Of a stretch of DNA of 64,000 nt, positions 17,983-27,159 are shown piece after piece. Numbering within the stretch: the first letter of the stretch is position 1; every line of letters begins with the position of its first letter. Source of the stretch: Verrucomicrobiota bacterium (lineage in GTDB: Bacteria; Verrucomicrobiota; Verrucomicrobiia; Chthoniobacterales; UBA6821); NCBI GenBank assembly GCA_021413925.1, contig JAIOPL010000002.1, forward strand, positions 73,655 to 137,654. Direction: 5' to 3'. The position numbers were made by a program, and so were the translations under genes. The notes under the pieces are model-generated. The model worked only from the letters and a program-made list of their open reading frames with translations. It was not told the origin of the DNA and searched no databases.

Positions 17983-20553
17983 ATGAAAGTTAACCTTCTC
18001 ACCAAAGCGGCGATAGCCTTGGGACTGCTCCTATTGGGCAGTGGTTCCGTGCCTGTTGACGCGGCCGATTCGCTGTTTGATACAAACCCGGCGCCGAGCC
18101 CTGCGCCCTCGTCTTTGAGCGCGGATCTTTCCATAATGGCTGATGCAGCTGCATCCGTTTCGACAGCTCCTCCCATCGCGCAGGGAACCCCGTCTCCGGC
18201 TCCAGCGACTCCAAGTGCCGCAACGGAAACAGTCGGGGGGGCGGCTCCGGTAGGTGAGATCTCTTCCACTGTGACTCCGACACCAGTTCCATCACCCTCA
18301 TCGGGTCTGGAGAATCCGGCTCCCACATTACCTTCAGGCGAGGCGCCGTCATCACTTGCTCCACAAGCCTCGGCTCAAATTTCTGAGACGAATTCCGTCC
18401 TAGCTCCCTCCGCTGAATTAACTTCAAAGAATTCCAGTACGGCAAGCGATGGTGGAACGAACAATGGAGTGACAAACGCCGTCCCAACGAATTCCGCTAA
18501 TACGAATACGAATACGAACGCCACTGCTGATGTCTTGCAACCCAACGAATCACCCTTAAGCAAAGCTCCGGTCAGCTCCGAGTCCGTCATTGCAACCAAG
18601 AAACTTCCATCGATCCCCGTGGATGCCCCTCCGAATCTGGAACAACCTCCCGATGTGATGGCCGCATCGGCGCCACCTCCGGTTACACCGTCCGAGAACG
18701 TCACCCTAAACCTGATTAATCGCCTCGTCCAGCGGGGCATTCTCACAAAGGAAGATGCTGGCGACTTGATCCGACAGGCGAAGGAAGATGCACAGCGTGC
18801 TTCCCAGCAGTCACAGGTTGCACAGCAGGCCGCCACACAAGCCGCAACCGCCCAGCAGATGGCCATGGAAGCAGCAGCACCTCCCTCCTCCGACGAGGCG
18901 GTCAGCGTCTCCTACGTCCCCGAGATCGTAAAGTCGGAGATGCGTGATGAGATTAAGCGCGATGTGATGGCTGCCGCCCAGTCCGAGGGATGGGCTCAAT
19001 CCAACGTGCCCGAGTGGCTGAAAAAATTTCGACCCTTCATGGACTTGAGGACTCGTTATCAGGGTAACAATTTTTCAACGAATAACGGGACCGAAATCTT
19101 TGATACCATGAATTTCAACGCGGTGAACTCCCAGTGGCCCATCAATCTCATGGCTATTCCCGGATCGTCACCTCTCTATAACTATTTTGGATATTATCAG
19201 GCCCAAAACCCGATCGGTCCCCCGACGTACAACACGACCCAACAGCGCAACCAAACGCGGGTACGTTTCCGATTCGGAGCCGACATGGATCTGGGAGAGA
19301 ACTTCACCTCCGGTTTTCGGATTGGCACAGGTCAAAATGGTTCGCCTGTCTCCGAAAACCAGACCTTCGGATTCGTTGGTAACAACGGCATGGCCCAGGG
19401 AGGTAATTTCAGTTCCTACGCGATCTGGTTGGATAGGGCTTTCCTGAAGTATGAAATCGGATCCGATCCGGACCGTCTCGCGGCAATTACTGTGGGCCGT
19501 TTTGACAACCCCTTTTACACCCCGTCCACGATTATGTGGGCGAATGATATCGGTTTCGACGGAGTTGCAGCCCAGGCCCGATACAAGATCTTCAAGGGCT
19601 TTACTCCTTTTGCGAGTGCGGGAATCTTTCCCATCTACAATACAGATCTGAACTTTCCTGCCACCCAGCAGACCAAGCAACCTAGCAACGACAAGTATCT
19701 CTATGCCAGTCAGGTCGGCATCGACTGGAAGATCACGAAGGATCTCAACTTCAAGAGTTCCGCAGGATACTACTATTTCCAAAATATTGAGGGAAAAGTC
19801 TCCGCGCCGGGTCTGACCCCAAATCAGGAGGCCCAGATGAGTACCGATGATTCAAGGCCGGGATTTGCCCAGCGTGGAAACACCTACACGATGCTTCGAA
19901 ATATCCAAAAAGTGGATGCTTACGATCAAAATGGTCTTCCCACAGGAAATCCACAGGCGAATTACATTAATGATCCAACCCAAGGAGTCGACCCGTATTA
20001 TATTAATCAATTCCAGTATTTTGGATTAGCAACGCCTTACAACATTCTTTCAGCAAACGCCCGCTTGGAATACCGCCACTGGGAACCATTCGTGGTCTCC
20101 GTCTCGGGAGAATGGGATCGCAACCTTGCATGGAACGCTCAAAACATCGTGAACAACGGCCCTGTTCCTGGACCTGATAACAATTACAACCAGACGTTGG
20201 TTACGGGTCCTGTTAATAACTTAGCTCAAAATTCCGGAGGCGTATATAATTACAACGGTGGCAACACCGCTTGGATTATACAGGCGAAGATCGGCTCCGG
20301 AGCACTCCAGAAGCGTTGGGACTGGGATTTGGGAGTTAGCTACCGCTATGTGGAGTCTGATGCAGTGATCGACGGATTCTGTGATTCCGACTTCGGAGGC
20401 GGCGGCACGAACCTCAAGGGATATGCCGTGGGCGGCAACCTCGCCCTCTCCAAGAATGTCTTCATAGGCGCCCGCTGGCTGAGCGCAACCGGCATCGCCG
20501 GCCCAACGTACAAGGCAGACATCCTCCAACTCGATCTCAACGCCCGCTTCTAA
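17983..20553 (+). CDS. Putative porin with a long periplasmic N-terminal extension
   Basis: An 856-residue outer-membrane protein. After a signal peptide (MKVNLLTKAAIALGLLLLGS, Ala-rich cleavage site) comes a long Pro/Ser/Thr/Asn-rich disordered stretch to about residue 235. It contains an unusual Asn-Thr run encoded by AATACG repeats near 18500. Next is a helical motif LINRLVQRGILTKEDAGDLI, an Ala/Gln-rich coiled coil (265-300), and the 'putative porin' barrel from about 350, ending in the terminal phenylalanine (LDLNARF) expected for BAM insertion. A TTG at 17968 overlaps the tonB stop, but the ATG at 17983 opens the signal peptide. No plug domain is seen, so it does not look like a classical TonB-dependent receptor. 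Confidence 0.85.
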   Translation: MKVNLLTKAAIALGLLLLGSGSVPVDAADSLFDTNPAPSPAPSSLSADLSIMADAAASVSTAPPIAQGTPSPAPATPSAATETVGGAAPVGEISSTVTPTPVPSPSSGLENPAPTLPSGEAPSSLAPQASAQISETNSVLAPSAELTSKNSSTASDGGTNNGVTNAVPTNSANTNTNTNATADVLQPNESPLSKAPVSSESVIATKKLPSIPVDAPPNLEQPPDVMAASAPPPVTPSENVTLNLINRLVQRGILTKEDAGDLIRQAKEDAQRASQQSQVAQQAATQAATAQQMAMEAAAPPSSDEAVSVSYVPEIVKSEMRDEIKRDVMAAAQSEGWAQSNVPEWLKKFRPFMDLRTRYQGNNFSTNNGTEIFDTMNFNAVNSQWPINLMAIPGSSPLYNYFGYYQAQNPIGPPTYNTTQQRNQTRVRFRFGADMDLGENFTSGFRIGTGQNGSPVSENQTFGFVGNNGMAQGGNFSSYAIWLDRAFLKYEIGSDPDRLAAITVGRFDNPFYTPSTIMWANDIGFDGVAAQARYKIFKGFTPFASAGIFPIYNTDLNFPATQQTKQPSNDKYLYASQVGIDWKITKDLNFKSSAGYYYFQNIEGKVSAPGLTPNQEAQMSTDDSRPGFAQRGNTYTMLRNIQKVDAYDQNGLPTGNPQANYINDPTQGVDPYYINQFQYFGLATPYNILSANARLEYRHWEPFVVSVSGEWDRNLAWNAQNIVNNGPVPGPDNNYNQTLVTGPVNNLAQNSGGVYNYNGGNTAWIIQAKIGSGALQKRWDWDLGVSYRYVESDAVIDGFCDSDFGGGGTNLKGYAVGGNLALSKNVFIGARWLSATGIAGPTYKADILQLDLNARF

Positions 20554-20722
20554 GGCCCTCATCCCCCGTTGCCCCCTCAGTCTTGGTTCACTTTCCCACT
20601 TTCCACTCACGCCGCCTCCGCCTTCAGCCCCTCACCCCGATCCCTAATCGCCCATTGACCCGCTCGTTCCCACGGCTCGGTATTCCCCATCCCCTATCAC
20701 CCATTCCCGATTTTCCATCCTC

Positions 20723-21403
20723 ATGAGAAAAGCCTCACTTCTTACCCTCTTGGCCACGGTGCTATTCCTGACAGCTTCCTTGCCTGCCGCCGACAAGGTC
20801 GACCCCGCCCAGCAGAAGATGCGCGAGATGGTGCGCAATAGCATGATCCAGCTCCGCGATGCCAACGCGAAGCTTGCCACGGCTCAGGCTGCTGTCGCCG
20901 ACGATGAGGAGAAGATCAAGGGGCTTCAGGCAGATCTGGAAGCATTGAGCAAGAAATCGACCGCCGAGAAGAGAACGGCTGACCAGGCGATCGATGATCT
21001 GAAGACCAAGCTTGCTACTGACGACCTCCAGATCAATCACCTCACCGAGTCACTTGCCAAGTGGAAGCTCGGCTATGCGAAGTTGGCCGAATACGCCAAG
21101 GCAACCGAGGGAAAGCGTGCCGAACTCGCCTCCAAAATCATCCTGCTTGATCGCCGCATCGCCGAACAGCAGGTCAAGAACGCCGAAATGTATCGCCTGG
21201 CTAATGAGGTGCTCGACCGCTATGCCCAGTTCGGACTGGGGACGGCCATCTCTGCCAGGGAACCCTTTGTTGGGATTACCAAAGTGAAACTACAAACCCT
21301 GCTTCAGGACTACCAGAACAAGCTCACCGATCAGACCATCAAAAAAGAGAGCCCTGCTGACTCAAAGTCCGGGGATTCTTCCACCGCAAAAAAACAAGAT
21401 TAA
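20723..21403 (+). CDS. Periplasmic coiled-coil protein of unknown function
   Basis: A 226-residue protein with a signal peptide of about 22 residues (MRKASLLTLLATVLFLTASLPAA). Residues about 30-150 form a long Ala/Lys/Glu-rich coiled coil, after which there is a short C-terminal part ending Lys/Ser-rich. I see no enzymatic motif. It lies after the porin gene in the same direction. Before it, 20554-20722 holds pyrimidine-rich sequence with repeated CCCATT/CCCATC words and no gene. A periplasmic spacer or chaperone role is possible. Confidence 0.7.
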   Translation: MRKASLLTLLATVLFLTASLPAADKVDPAQQKMREMVRNSMIQLRDANAKLATAQAAVADDEEKIKGLQADLEALSKKSTAEKRTADQAIDDLKTKLATDDLQINHLTESLAKWKLGYAKLAEYAKATEGKRAELASKIILLDRRIAEQQVKNAEMYRLANEVLDRYAQFGLGTAISAREPFVGITKVKLQTLLQDYQNKLTDQTIKKESPADSKSGDSSTAKKQD

Positions 21404-21462
21404 CCCGATTTTTTGAACAAAAACCTCTCAACCATACTCCAACAATACACCACCTCTCCATT

Positions 21463-22362
21463 ATGAACTTCCTCAAGATTATCCCCCTTATCGCTTTCGG
21501 CCTCCTCGGTTTCACCTCACCCGCCCAGGCGGACACCACGGTCATCGCGAAAGTAGGCGATAGTGAGGTGAAGGCCGACGACATCAAGCCACTCATCGAG
21601 AAACTCCCGCTTCGTGATCAGTTAACGCTCTCCAAGGATCCCGCGGCGCTGAATAACCTGGTCCGCGAACTCATTGTCCAACAACTTGTCTTCAAGGAGG
21701 CTCTTGCCAAGAAATGGGAGCAGCAACCCCAGATCGCTGCCCAGCTCGAGCGTATTCGTCAGCAGGCCATCAGTCAGTCCTACCTGCAGTCCCTGGCGAT
21801 TCCTCCTGCAGAGTTCCCTTCGCAGTCGGACTTGGAAGCCGCCTACGATGCCCTGAAGAAAAACAACGCCCTTCAGGTCCCGAAACAATATCATCTGGCG
21901 CAGATTTACATCGCTTGCCCCAAGGGAGCCGACAAGGCCTCTGAGGAGAGGGCTCAGTCCAAGCTCGACTCCGTGCAGAAGGCTCTTAAGAGCGGTGATT
22001 TCGGCTCTGTGGCCAAGACCCAGAGCGACGACACTGCCAGCGCGCAGCGTGGCGGGGATCTCGGATCCCTTGGTGAGACGCAGATCCAGCCTGAGATTCG
22101 TACAGCTGTCTCATCACTCTCGAAGAATGGAACAACCGATCCGATCCGCATGAATGACGGCTGGCACATCATTCGGGTTCTTGAGGTCAAGGATCCCTAC
22201 ACAGCCTCTCTAGATGAAGTGAAAGTATCTCTGACCAATGAGCTCCGCAAAGAGAAGGCTCAACTCCTTGCCAAGGCCTATCTAGCCAAGCTGCTCCAAC
22301 AGAATCCCGTAACCTTGAACGAGATCGAAGTTGCCAAGTTGATCGATACCAAAGGGAAGTAA
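21463..22362 (+). CDS. Periplasmic PpiC-type (parvulin) peptidyl-prolyl isomerase
   Basis: A 299-residue SurA/PrsA-like foldase. The signal peptide runs to about residue 23 (MNFLKIIPLIAFGLLGFTSPAQA). An N-terminal SurA-like helical part follows (DQLTLSKDPAALNNLVRELIVQQLVFKEA). The parvulin domain is at about 140-250, with YHLAQIYIACPKG, DTASAQRGGDLGSL and DGWHIIRVLEV. Such proteins help outer-membrane and secreted proteins fold, which suits a cluster with a porin, a TpsB barrel and a giant exoprotein. Confidence 0.88.
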   Translation: MNFLKIIPLIAFGLLGFTSPAQADTTVIAKVGDSEVKADDIKPLIEKLPLRDQLTLSKDPAALNNLVRELIVQQLVFKEALAKKWEQQPQIAAQLERIRQQAISQSYLQSLAIPPAEFPSQSDLEAAYDALKKNNALQVPKQYHLAQIYIACPKGADKASEERAQSKLDSVQKALKSGDFGSVAKTQSDDTASAQRGGDLGSLGETQIQPEIRTAVSSLSKNGTTDPIRMNDGWHIIRVLEVKDPYTASLDEVKVSLTNELRKEKAQLLAKAYLAKLLQQNPVTLNEIEVAKLIDTKGK

Positions 22363-22462
22363 GGGAAGTAGGGGAAGTACGGAAAAGAGCCCCCTGAGTT
22401 CTGCCTGGGATCCTTCCTTTGCATTTGCATTCCTAAAGATCCTCTCCTAGGTTTGACCTCTT

Positions 22463-22828
22463 ATGAAGTTAACCTCCATCACCCTTCTTGCAGCTGCCTC
22501 CCTAGCGTTGGTCGCCTGCAACCAAAAGAGCACCACTGCCGTTGAGCAATCTACCTTCCAGTGCATCTCAGCCAAGATCACAATCGCCGATAAGCAGGTG
22601 GACTCCGTGGTTCAGTGGAATACCAAGACCGGTGAGGCTCGCCTCCTGAATGCCGCCTCCTTTGCGGATAAGTCCACCGGACAGCAGGGTAACCTGATCG
22701 GATGGGTCCCTCTTGTTGATCTCCAGCAGGCCGTCCAGAATCTGGCAGCCCAGATCCAGGCCCAGCAGGCCGCGAAGGGAACCAACGCAGTTCCTACTTC
22801 CACGCCGATCAAGCCAAAGAACGACTAA
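22463..22828 (+). CDS. Small lipoprotein of unknown function
   Basis: A 121-residue protein with a type II signal peptide and lipobox LVAC (Cys at about residue 19). The mature part has an Ala/Gln-rich helical stretch (VDLQQAVQNLAAQIQAQQAA) and a Pro/Lys tail. No known family is recognised. It is the last gene of the envelope cluster and is followed by a strong terminator. Confidence 0.75.
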   Translation: MKLTSITLLAAASLALVACNQKSTTAVEQSTFQCISAKITIADKQVDSVVQWNTKTGEARLLNAASFADKSTGQQGNLIGWVPLVDLQQAVQNLAAQIQAQQAAKGTNAVPTSTPIKPKND

Positions 22829-22852
22829 TCTTGGTTTAAAGTCTACTTTTCG

Positions 22853-22884
22853 AAAAACGGCCGGAGCAATCCGGCCGTTTTTTT
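22853..22884 (+). terminator. Rho-independent terminator of the envelope cluster
   Basis: Stem ACGGCCGGA / TCCGGCCGT with loop GCAA, flanked by an A run and a 7-T tract. Likely works on both strands but reads best on +. Confidence 0.92.
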
Positions 22885-22968
22885 GTGCCCGAAGGGCGCG
22901 TTCCGAGATTATTCTTCTTAAACGAGGATTGACCCCAGCAGGACTTCGTCGCAAATTTCATCCTTACG

Positions 22969-23045
22969 GCACCCGTAGCTCAACTGGATAGAGCGCTTCC
23001 CTCCGAAGGAAGAGGTTGTGAGTTCGACCCTCGCCGGGTGCACCA
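22969..23045 (+). tRNA. tRNA-Arg (anticodon CCG), CCA encoded
   Basis: Cloverleaf read by eye. The acceptor GCACCCG pairs with CGGGTGC. The anticodon stem is CTTCC/GGAAG with loop CTCCGAA (anticodon CCG). The T-arm is CGAGG-type with the TTCGACC loop. Discriminator A and an encoded CCA follow. It decodes CGG. Confidence 0.95.
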
Positions 23046-23070
23046 GATAAAAAGGCGAAAGGCGAAAGGC

Positions 23071-23769
23071 CTATTGGGTGAGGGTGAAGCGGTCCAAGAG
23101 TAGAAAAAAGCGGTTCTTGGCTGATTCGAATAGGGAGAGGTCGCTGAGGATTTCTTTCGGTGACTGGACAAAAGCTGAGACTGGAGGAGCGATGTCGGGC
23201 TCTACGGCTATCTCGCGGGCCATCTTTTCGGTCCATTCCAAATGAAACTGGAGTCCAAGGACCTGATTTCTAGCCGGGCCCTCCATGAGGAAAGCCTGCT
23301 GCTCGGCAGCTTCGTTACGTGCTAGTTGAACTGCTCCTGGTGGGAGGGTGTAAGTGTCACCATGCCACTGAAAAGCTTTAAAAGTATCCTCCGTACCGAA
23401 CCATTCTCCTCCGAGTTCTGTCGGCTCGATGGGCTGCCATCCGAATTCCTTGCAAGTGTGGCGGAATGCCTTTCCTCCAAGGGCATCCGCTAGGAGTTGA
23501 CAGCCCAAACAGAGCCCCAGGATTTTCTTTCCCGCCATGACGGCCTGCCGGAGGTATTGCTTTTCAGCGGCGATCCAAGGGTGTTTCTCCTCTTCATACG
23601 CACCCATGGGTCCTCCGAGACTCACTAGAAAGTCCACGCTTTCCAGAGAGGGGAGGGGTGCCCCTCCGCTGATCAGGCAAAACGCTATCGAATGTCCCCG
23701 GGACTTTGCCCACTCCAGCAAGGCGCCAGGTCCATCCAGAGGATCGTGTTGGAGGAAGAGCAGTCGCAT
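23071..23769 (-). CDS. Class I glutamine amidotransferase (GMP synthase GATase-like)
   Basis: A 232-residue stand-alone GATase-1 domain. The catalytic triad is visible: nucleophile Cys87 in GLCLG, then His176 and Glu178 in QFHLEW. LVSLGGPMGAYEE at about residue 49 is the usual oxyanion-region word. Such proteins hydrolyse glutamine for a partner or act as gamma-glutamyl hydrolases. No synthase partner is next to it, so the substrate is unknown. It is convergent with tRNA-Arg. Confidence 0.85.
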   Translation of the reverse strand: MRLLFLQHDPLDGPGALLEWAKSRGHSIAFCLISGGAPLPSLESVDFLVSLGGPMGAYEEEKHPWIAAEKQYLRQAVMAGKKILGLCLGCQLLADALGGKAFRHTCKEFGWQPIEPTELGGEWFGTEDTFKAFQWHGDTYTLPPGAVQLARNEAAEQQAFLMEGPARNQVLGLQFHLEWTEKMAREIAVEPDIAPPVSAFVQSPKEILSDLSLFESAKNRFFLLLDRFTLTQ

Positions 23770-23964
23770 GGCTGGTTGGAGTGTTAAAACGTTGAATTGT
23801 TAAAACGGTTGATCGTCTATTTGCATTAAAATTATGGCCAATTCGATACGTTACAAAAATGGAAGATTAGCGGGGCGGTTTCCATCCAAGCCGTGTTTTC
23901 TCATTCTGCCACATTGTAACCTTTTACTTTTTCACATTTTTAACCCGCTTGCCTCCATGCCCCG

Positions 23965-23993
23965 TTGACATGCGCACATTGTGCATAGATAGT
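23965..23993 (+). promoter_or_regulatory. Candidate sigma70-type promoter for typA
   Basis: A perfect -35 TTGACA (23965-23970), a 17-base spacer and a weak -10 GATAGT (4 of 6), about 20 bases before the typA ATG. The spacer holds a small palindrome GCACATTGTGC. Confidence 0.45.
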
Positions 23994-24014
23994 AGCCGGC
24001 TACTTAAAAAGACC

Positions 24015-25844
24015 ATGGATAATATTCGCAACATCGCCATCATCGCCCACGTCGACCACGGGAAGACCACACTCGTCGATCAGCTTCTCAAGCAGTCGGG
24101 CACTTTCCGCGCCAACGAGGCCAAGGCCACCGAGATCTGCATTATGGATTCCATGGATCTGGAGCGTGAGAAGGGCATCACCATCAAGGCTAAGAACGCC
24201 GCCTTCCAGTGGCATGAATACCATGTCAATATCGTCGACACCCCTGGCCACGCCGACTTCGGCGGCGAGGTGGAGCGCATCATGAAGATGGTGGACGGAG
24301 TGCTTCTTGTCGTGGACGCCTTTGGTGGTCCCCAGGCCCAAACCAAGTTCGTGCTCAAGAAGGCTCTGGAGAACGGCCTCAAGCCGATCGTTGTCATCAA
24401 CAAGATCGACCGCGACAATGCCGACCCGCACAAGGTTCTGGACATGGTCTTCGAGCTCTTCCTCGAACTCGGTGCCAACGACACGCAACTCGACTTCCCC
24501 GTCGTTTACGCCAGCGCCAAGCAAGGATTTGCCAAGAACGAGATCGATCAGGAGAGCACCACGATGGAGCCTCTCTACGAGGCCATCATCAAGCACATCC
24601 CGGCTCCGAAGAAGTCGGATGTCGACTACTTCCAGATGCTTGTTTCCAACCTCGATTACAGCGACTACCTCGGTCGTATCGCCTTCGGCCGCATCATCAG
24701 CGGCACGGTCAAGCTGGGCGAGCAGATCGTTGCCATCCACAAGAACGGTACGAAAGAAAAGAAGGCCGTGACGGCGATCTTCGGCCACAAGGGACTTCAG
24801 AAGATCGAGCTTCAGGAAGCCAGTGCCGGCGACATCGTCGGTCTCTGCGGTTTCGAAGAGGTCTACATCGGTGAGACCATCACTGATAACGAAACTCGTG
24901 AGCCTCTCGCTTTCGTCGATATCGATCCCCCGACCATCACGATGAAGATCTGTATCAACGACGGACCGCTCGTCGGCAAGGAGGGCAAGCTTGTCACCGC
25001 ACGCCAGATCAAGGAACGCCTCACCCGTGAAACCCGTACCAACGTCTCCATCGAGGTGAAGGAGACGGAGCTTGCCGGTCACTTCCAGATCAAGGCGCGC
25101 GGAGAGATGCAGATCGCCGTTATTGTGGAGCAGATGCGCCGCGAGGGCTTCGAGCTTCTCGTTTCGCGTCCCGAGGTCATCTACAAGCGGGGTGAGGGTG
25201 GAAAGCTTCTGGAGCCTATCGAGACCGTCTACATCGATGTCCCGCCTGATAATCTGGGCGACATCCTTCAGAGTCTCGCCGGTCGGAAGTCCGAGATCGT
25301 GAACATGGATCACAAGCCCAAGAGCGTCACCGTCCAGGCTGAGGCTCCGACCCGCGGACTCATCGGATTCGAAACCGATCTGGTCAACCTGACCAAGGGA
25401 GCCGGCATCATGTCGCATATCTTCAAGGAGTATGCCGAATTCAAGGGCGACATCCCCACCCGCAACAATGGAGTTCTGATCTCCATGGAAGCCGGCGTTG
25501 CCATGGCCTACTCCATGGAGAAGATCCAGGAGCGAGGCCGTCTCTTCGTCTCTCCTCAGGATGACGTTTATGTCGGAATGATCGTTGGTGAGAATTCACG
25601 CGCCGACGATATGCCGGTCAATGTCTGCAAGGCCAAAACCTTGAACAACATGCGTAGCTCGGGAGACGGCAAGGGAGTCTCCCTCTCCCCGCCGCTCAAG
25701 ATGAGCCTCGAGCGTTCGCTCGAGTACATCGCCCCCGACGAGTATGTCGAGGTGACTCCGCTCAGCATCCGTCTGCGCAAGAAGCTGCTCGACGCCACGG
25801 CCCGCAAGCGCGCCAGCTCGACGCCAGTTATTGCTGACGAGTAA
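24015..25844 (+). CDS. typA: Translational GTPase BipA/TypA
   Basis: A 609-residue ribosome-associated GTPase of the EF-G family that aids ribosome assembly and stress or low-temperature growth. G1 is HVDHGKTT (residues 11-18); G2/G3 are GITI and DTPGH; G4 is NKID. EF-Tu domain 2, EF-G-like domains III/V and the TypA-specific C-terminus (SVTVQAEAPTRGLIGFETDL, then NMRSSGDGKGVSLSPP) follow. Length is normal. The ATG at 24015 begins MDNIRNIAIIAHVDHG, the standard TypA start; an upstream in-frame start would only add leader residues. Confidence 0.97.
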   Translation: MDNIRNIAIIAHVDHGKTTLVDQLLKQSGTFRANEAKATEICIMDSMDLEREKGITIKAKNAAFQWHEYHVNIVDTPGHADFGGEVERIMKMVDGVLLVVDAFGGPQAQTKFVLKKALENGLKPIVVINKIDRDNADPHKVLDMVFELFLELGANDTQLDFPVVYASAKQGFAKNEIDQESTTMEPLYEAIIKHIPAPKKSDVDYFQMLVSNLDYSDYLGRIAFGRIISGTVKLGEQIVAIHKNGTKEKKAVTAIFGHKGLQKIELQEASAGDIVGLCGFEEVYIGETITDNETREPLAFVDIDPPTITMKICINDGPLVGKEGKLVTARQIKERLTRETRTNVSIEVKETELAGHFQIKARGEMQIAVIVEQMRREGFELLVSRPEVIYKRGEGGKLLEPIETVYIDVPPDNLGDILQSLAGRKSEIVNMDHKPKSVTVQAEAPTRGLIGFETDLVNLTKGAGIMSHIFKEYAEFKGDIPTRNNGVLISMEAGVAMAYSMEKIQERGRLFVSPQDDVYVGMIVGENSRADDMPVNVCKAKTLNNMRSSGDGKGVSLSPPLKMSLERSLEYIAPDEYVEVTPLSIRLRKKLLDATARKRASSTPVIADE

Positions 25845-26046
25845 AACTGCAAAGAGGCTACTAGACTGTAGGCTGTTAGACTATTAGGTCAGAGAAACAG
25901 AGGCTCCATACCCAAAAAGTTGGCGTTTAATCCGGATATCTGAAATATGAAGTCGGAAAAGCGCTTTAATATTTTGAATCGATGTCCGGAATTTCTCCTA
26001 ACAGTCTAAAAGACTAAACCGCTAAAACCTTAACCTTTCTCCTCCT

Positions 26047-26778
26047 ATGGGTCGCCAATGGCTCCTCGCAAAACGCGAGGTCACATCCCTCAAGAAGTCG
26101 AAGTCGACGGGGAAGTTCGTCCGGGAAATCACCATCGCTGCCAAACAGGGTGGTGCCGATCCCGCAACGAACTCCCGACTCTTCGCCGCGTTGGAAAAGG
26201 CCCGTGCCGAGAGCGTCTCCAAGGATGTCATTGACCGGGCCATTAACAAGGGGGCAGGGATTGGTGAGGACAAGATCGTCATCGATCATATCGCCTTCGA
26301 GGGATATACCCCGCACAAGGTGCCAGTGATCGTCGAGGTCTACACCGATAATACAAACCGCACGACCCCCGAGATCCGGGTACTCTTCCGCGACGCGCAA
26401 CTCGGCGCTCCGGGAAGTAACAAGTTCCTCTTCGACCATGTCGGTCTTGTGGAAGCCTACACAGATAATGTTTCTGTTGATCCCGAAGAGGCGGCTATTG
26501 AGGCTGGTGCTAATGAGGTGGAGTCTCTGAACCATGAGCAGAACGACGACATCCCTGCCGAAAAGAAAGGAGCTCGCTTCATTACCGACCGCACTGCCAC
26601 CGCGGCCGTCACCAACTGGCTCAAGGAGAACGGCTGGAAAATTGTCACCAGTGAGATCGGTTATGTGGCGAAAACCTTCCCCACGCTAACCGACGAACAG
26701 CGTGCCGAGGTTGGGGAATTTCTCCAGTCACTCGAAGAGCACGATGATGTGCATCGGGTCTGGACAGCCATCAAGTAG
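26047..26778 (+). CDS. yebC: YebC/PmpR family protein
   Basis: A 243-residue protein of the YebC/TACO1 family, with the N-terminal MGRQW and KFVREITIAAKQGGADPATNSRL, then AINKGAG and ALNEVES-like words. Family members act as DNA-binding regulators or promote translation of difficult proline motifs. The N-terminus has LLAKREVTSLKKS in place of the usual HSKFANIKHRK. Upstream (25845-26046) I see no gene, only AT-rich sequence with repeated CTAAAA/GTCTAA words; no Shine-Dalgarno sequence precedes the ATG (CTCCTCCT is there instead). Confidence 0.92.
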   Translation: MGRQWLLAKREVTSLKKSKSTGKFVREITIAAKQGGADPATNSRLFAALEKARAESVSKDVIDRAINKGAGIGEDKIVIDHIAFEGYTPHKVPVIVEVYTDNTNRTTPEIRVLFRDAQLGAPGSNKFLFDHVGLVEAYTDNVSVDPEEAAIEAGANEVESLNHEQNDDIPAEKKGARFITDRTATAAVTNWLKENGWKIVTSEIGYVAKTFPTLTDEQRAEVGEFLQSLEEHDDVHRVWTAIK

Positions 26779-27159
26779 GTAGGCTCGCGATCTTGACGTA
26801 GAGCGTCGTTGCCGCTCACTCGGCGTAGAACTGCTACGGCTTTTGTTAGCACTTACCTCCCGGCAAGCAGTGCCGCCCTTTGCAGGGCTGCCTGCGGCAG
26901 TCTTCCGCGCCTCTTTCCAGAGGCTTGGTTCTCGCGCGCCTAGCTTTCCATCCAAGCTTGCGAACCTTGTCAGAAAAAACGTCTGACGGCTAACTGAGCT
27001 AAGTAGGCTACGCTTGGCCGCCTATCCATTCACCAAAACTCCGCCGCCGCTTAAGTTCGATGCCTATTGTAATTTGGTATAACAGCCGACCTTTGCTCTT
27101 CGCGAGAAAGGGATGATGCACCCTCTTGACGAAACCCGTAAATATGGGAATATGGGTTC
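26779..27159. other. Hairpin-rich intergenic region without a gene
   Basis: No credible coding sequence. Several inverted repeats are present: CGTAG/CTACG (26824-26838), GCCTCT/AGAGGC (26909-26924), GCTTGG/CCAAGC (26923-26957) and GTCAGA/TCTGAC (26969-26987). They are enclosed by GTTAGC (26845-26850) and GCTAAC (26989-26994). This could be a structured RNA or a remnant element. Just before the antitoxin ATG, two ATATGGG words (27141-27155 region) may be an operator. Confidence 0.4.

Noticed and set aside
24000-25418. 472-residue minus-strand frame opposite typA
   Set aside because: Antisense shadow of a fully recognisable gene; repetitive Leu/Asp/Val composition and no motif.
26845-26994. 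Integron attC site before vapBC
   Set aside because: The order GTTAGC ... GCTAAC is opposite to the RYYYAAC ... GTTRRRY order needed for attC.
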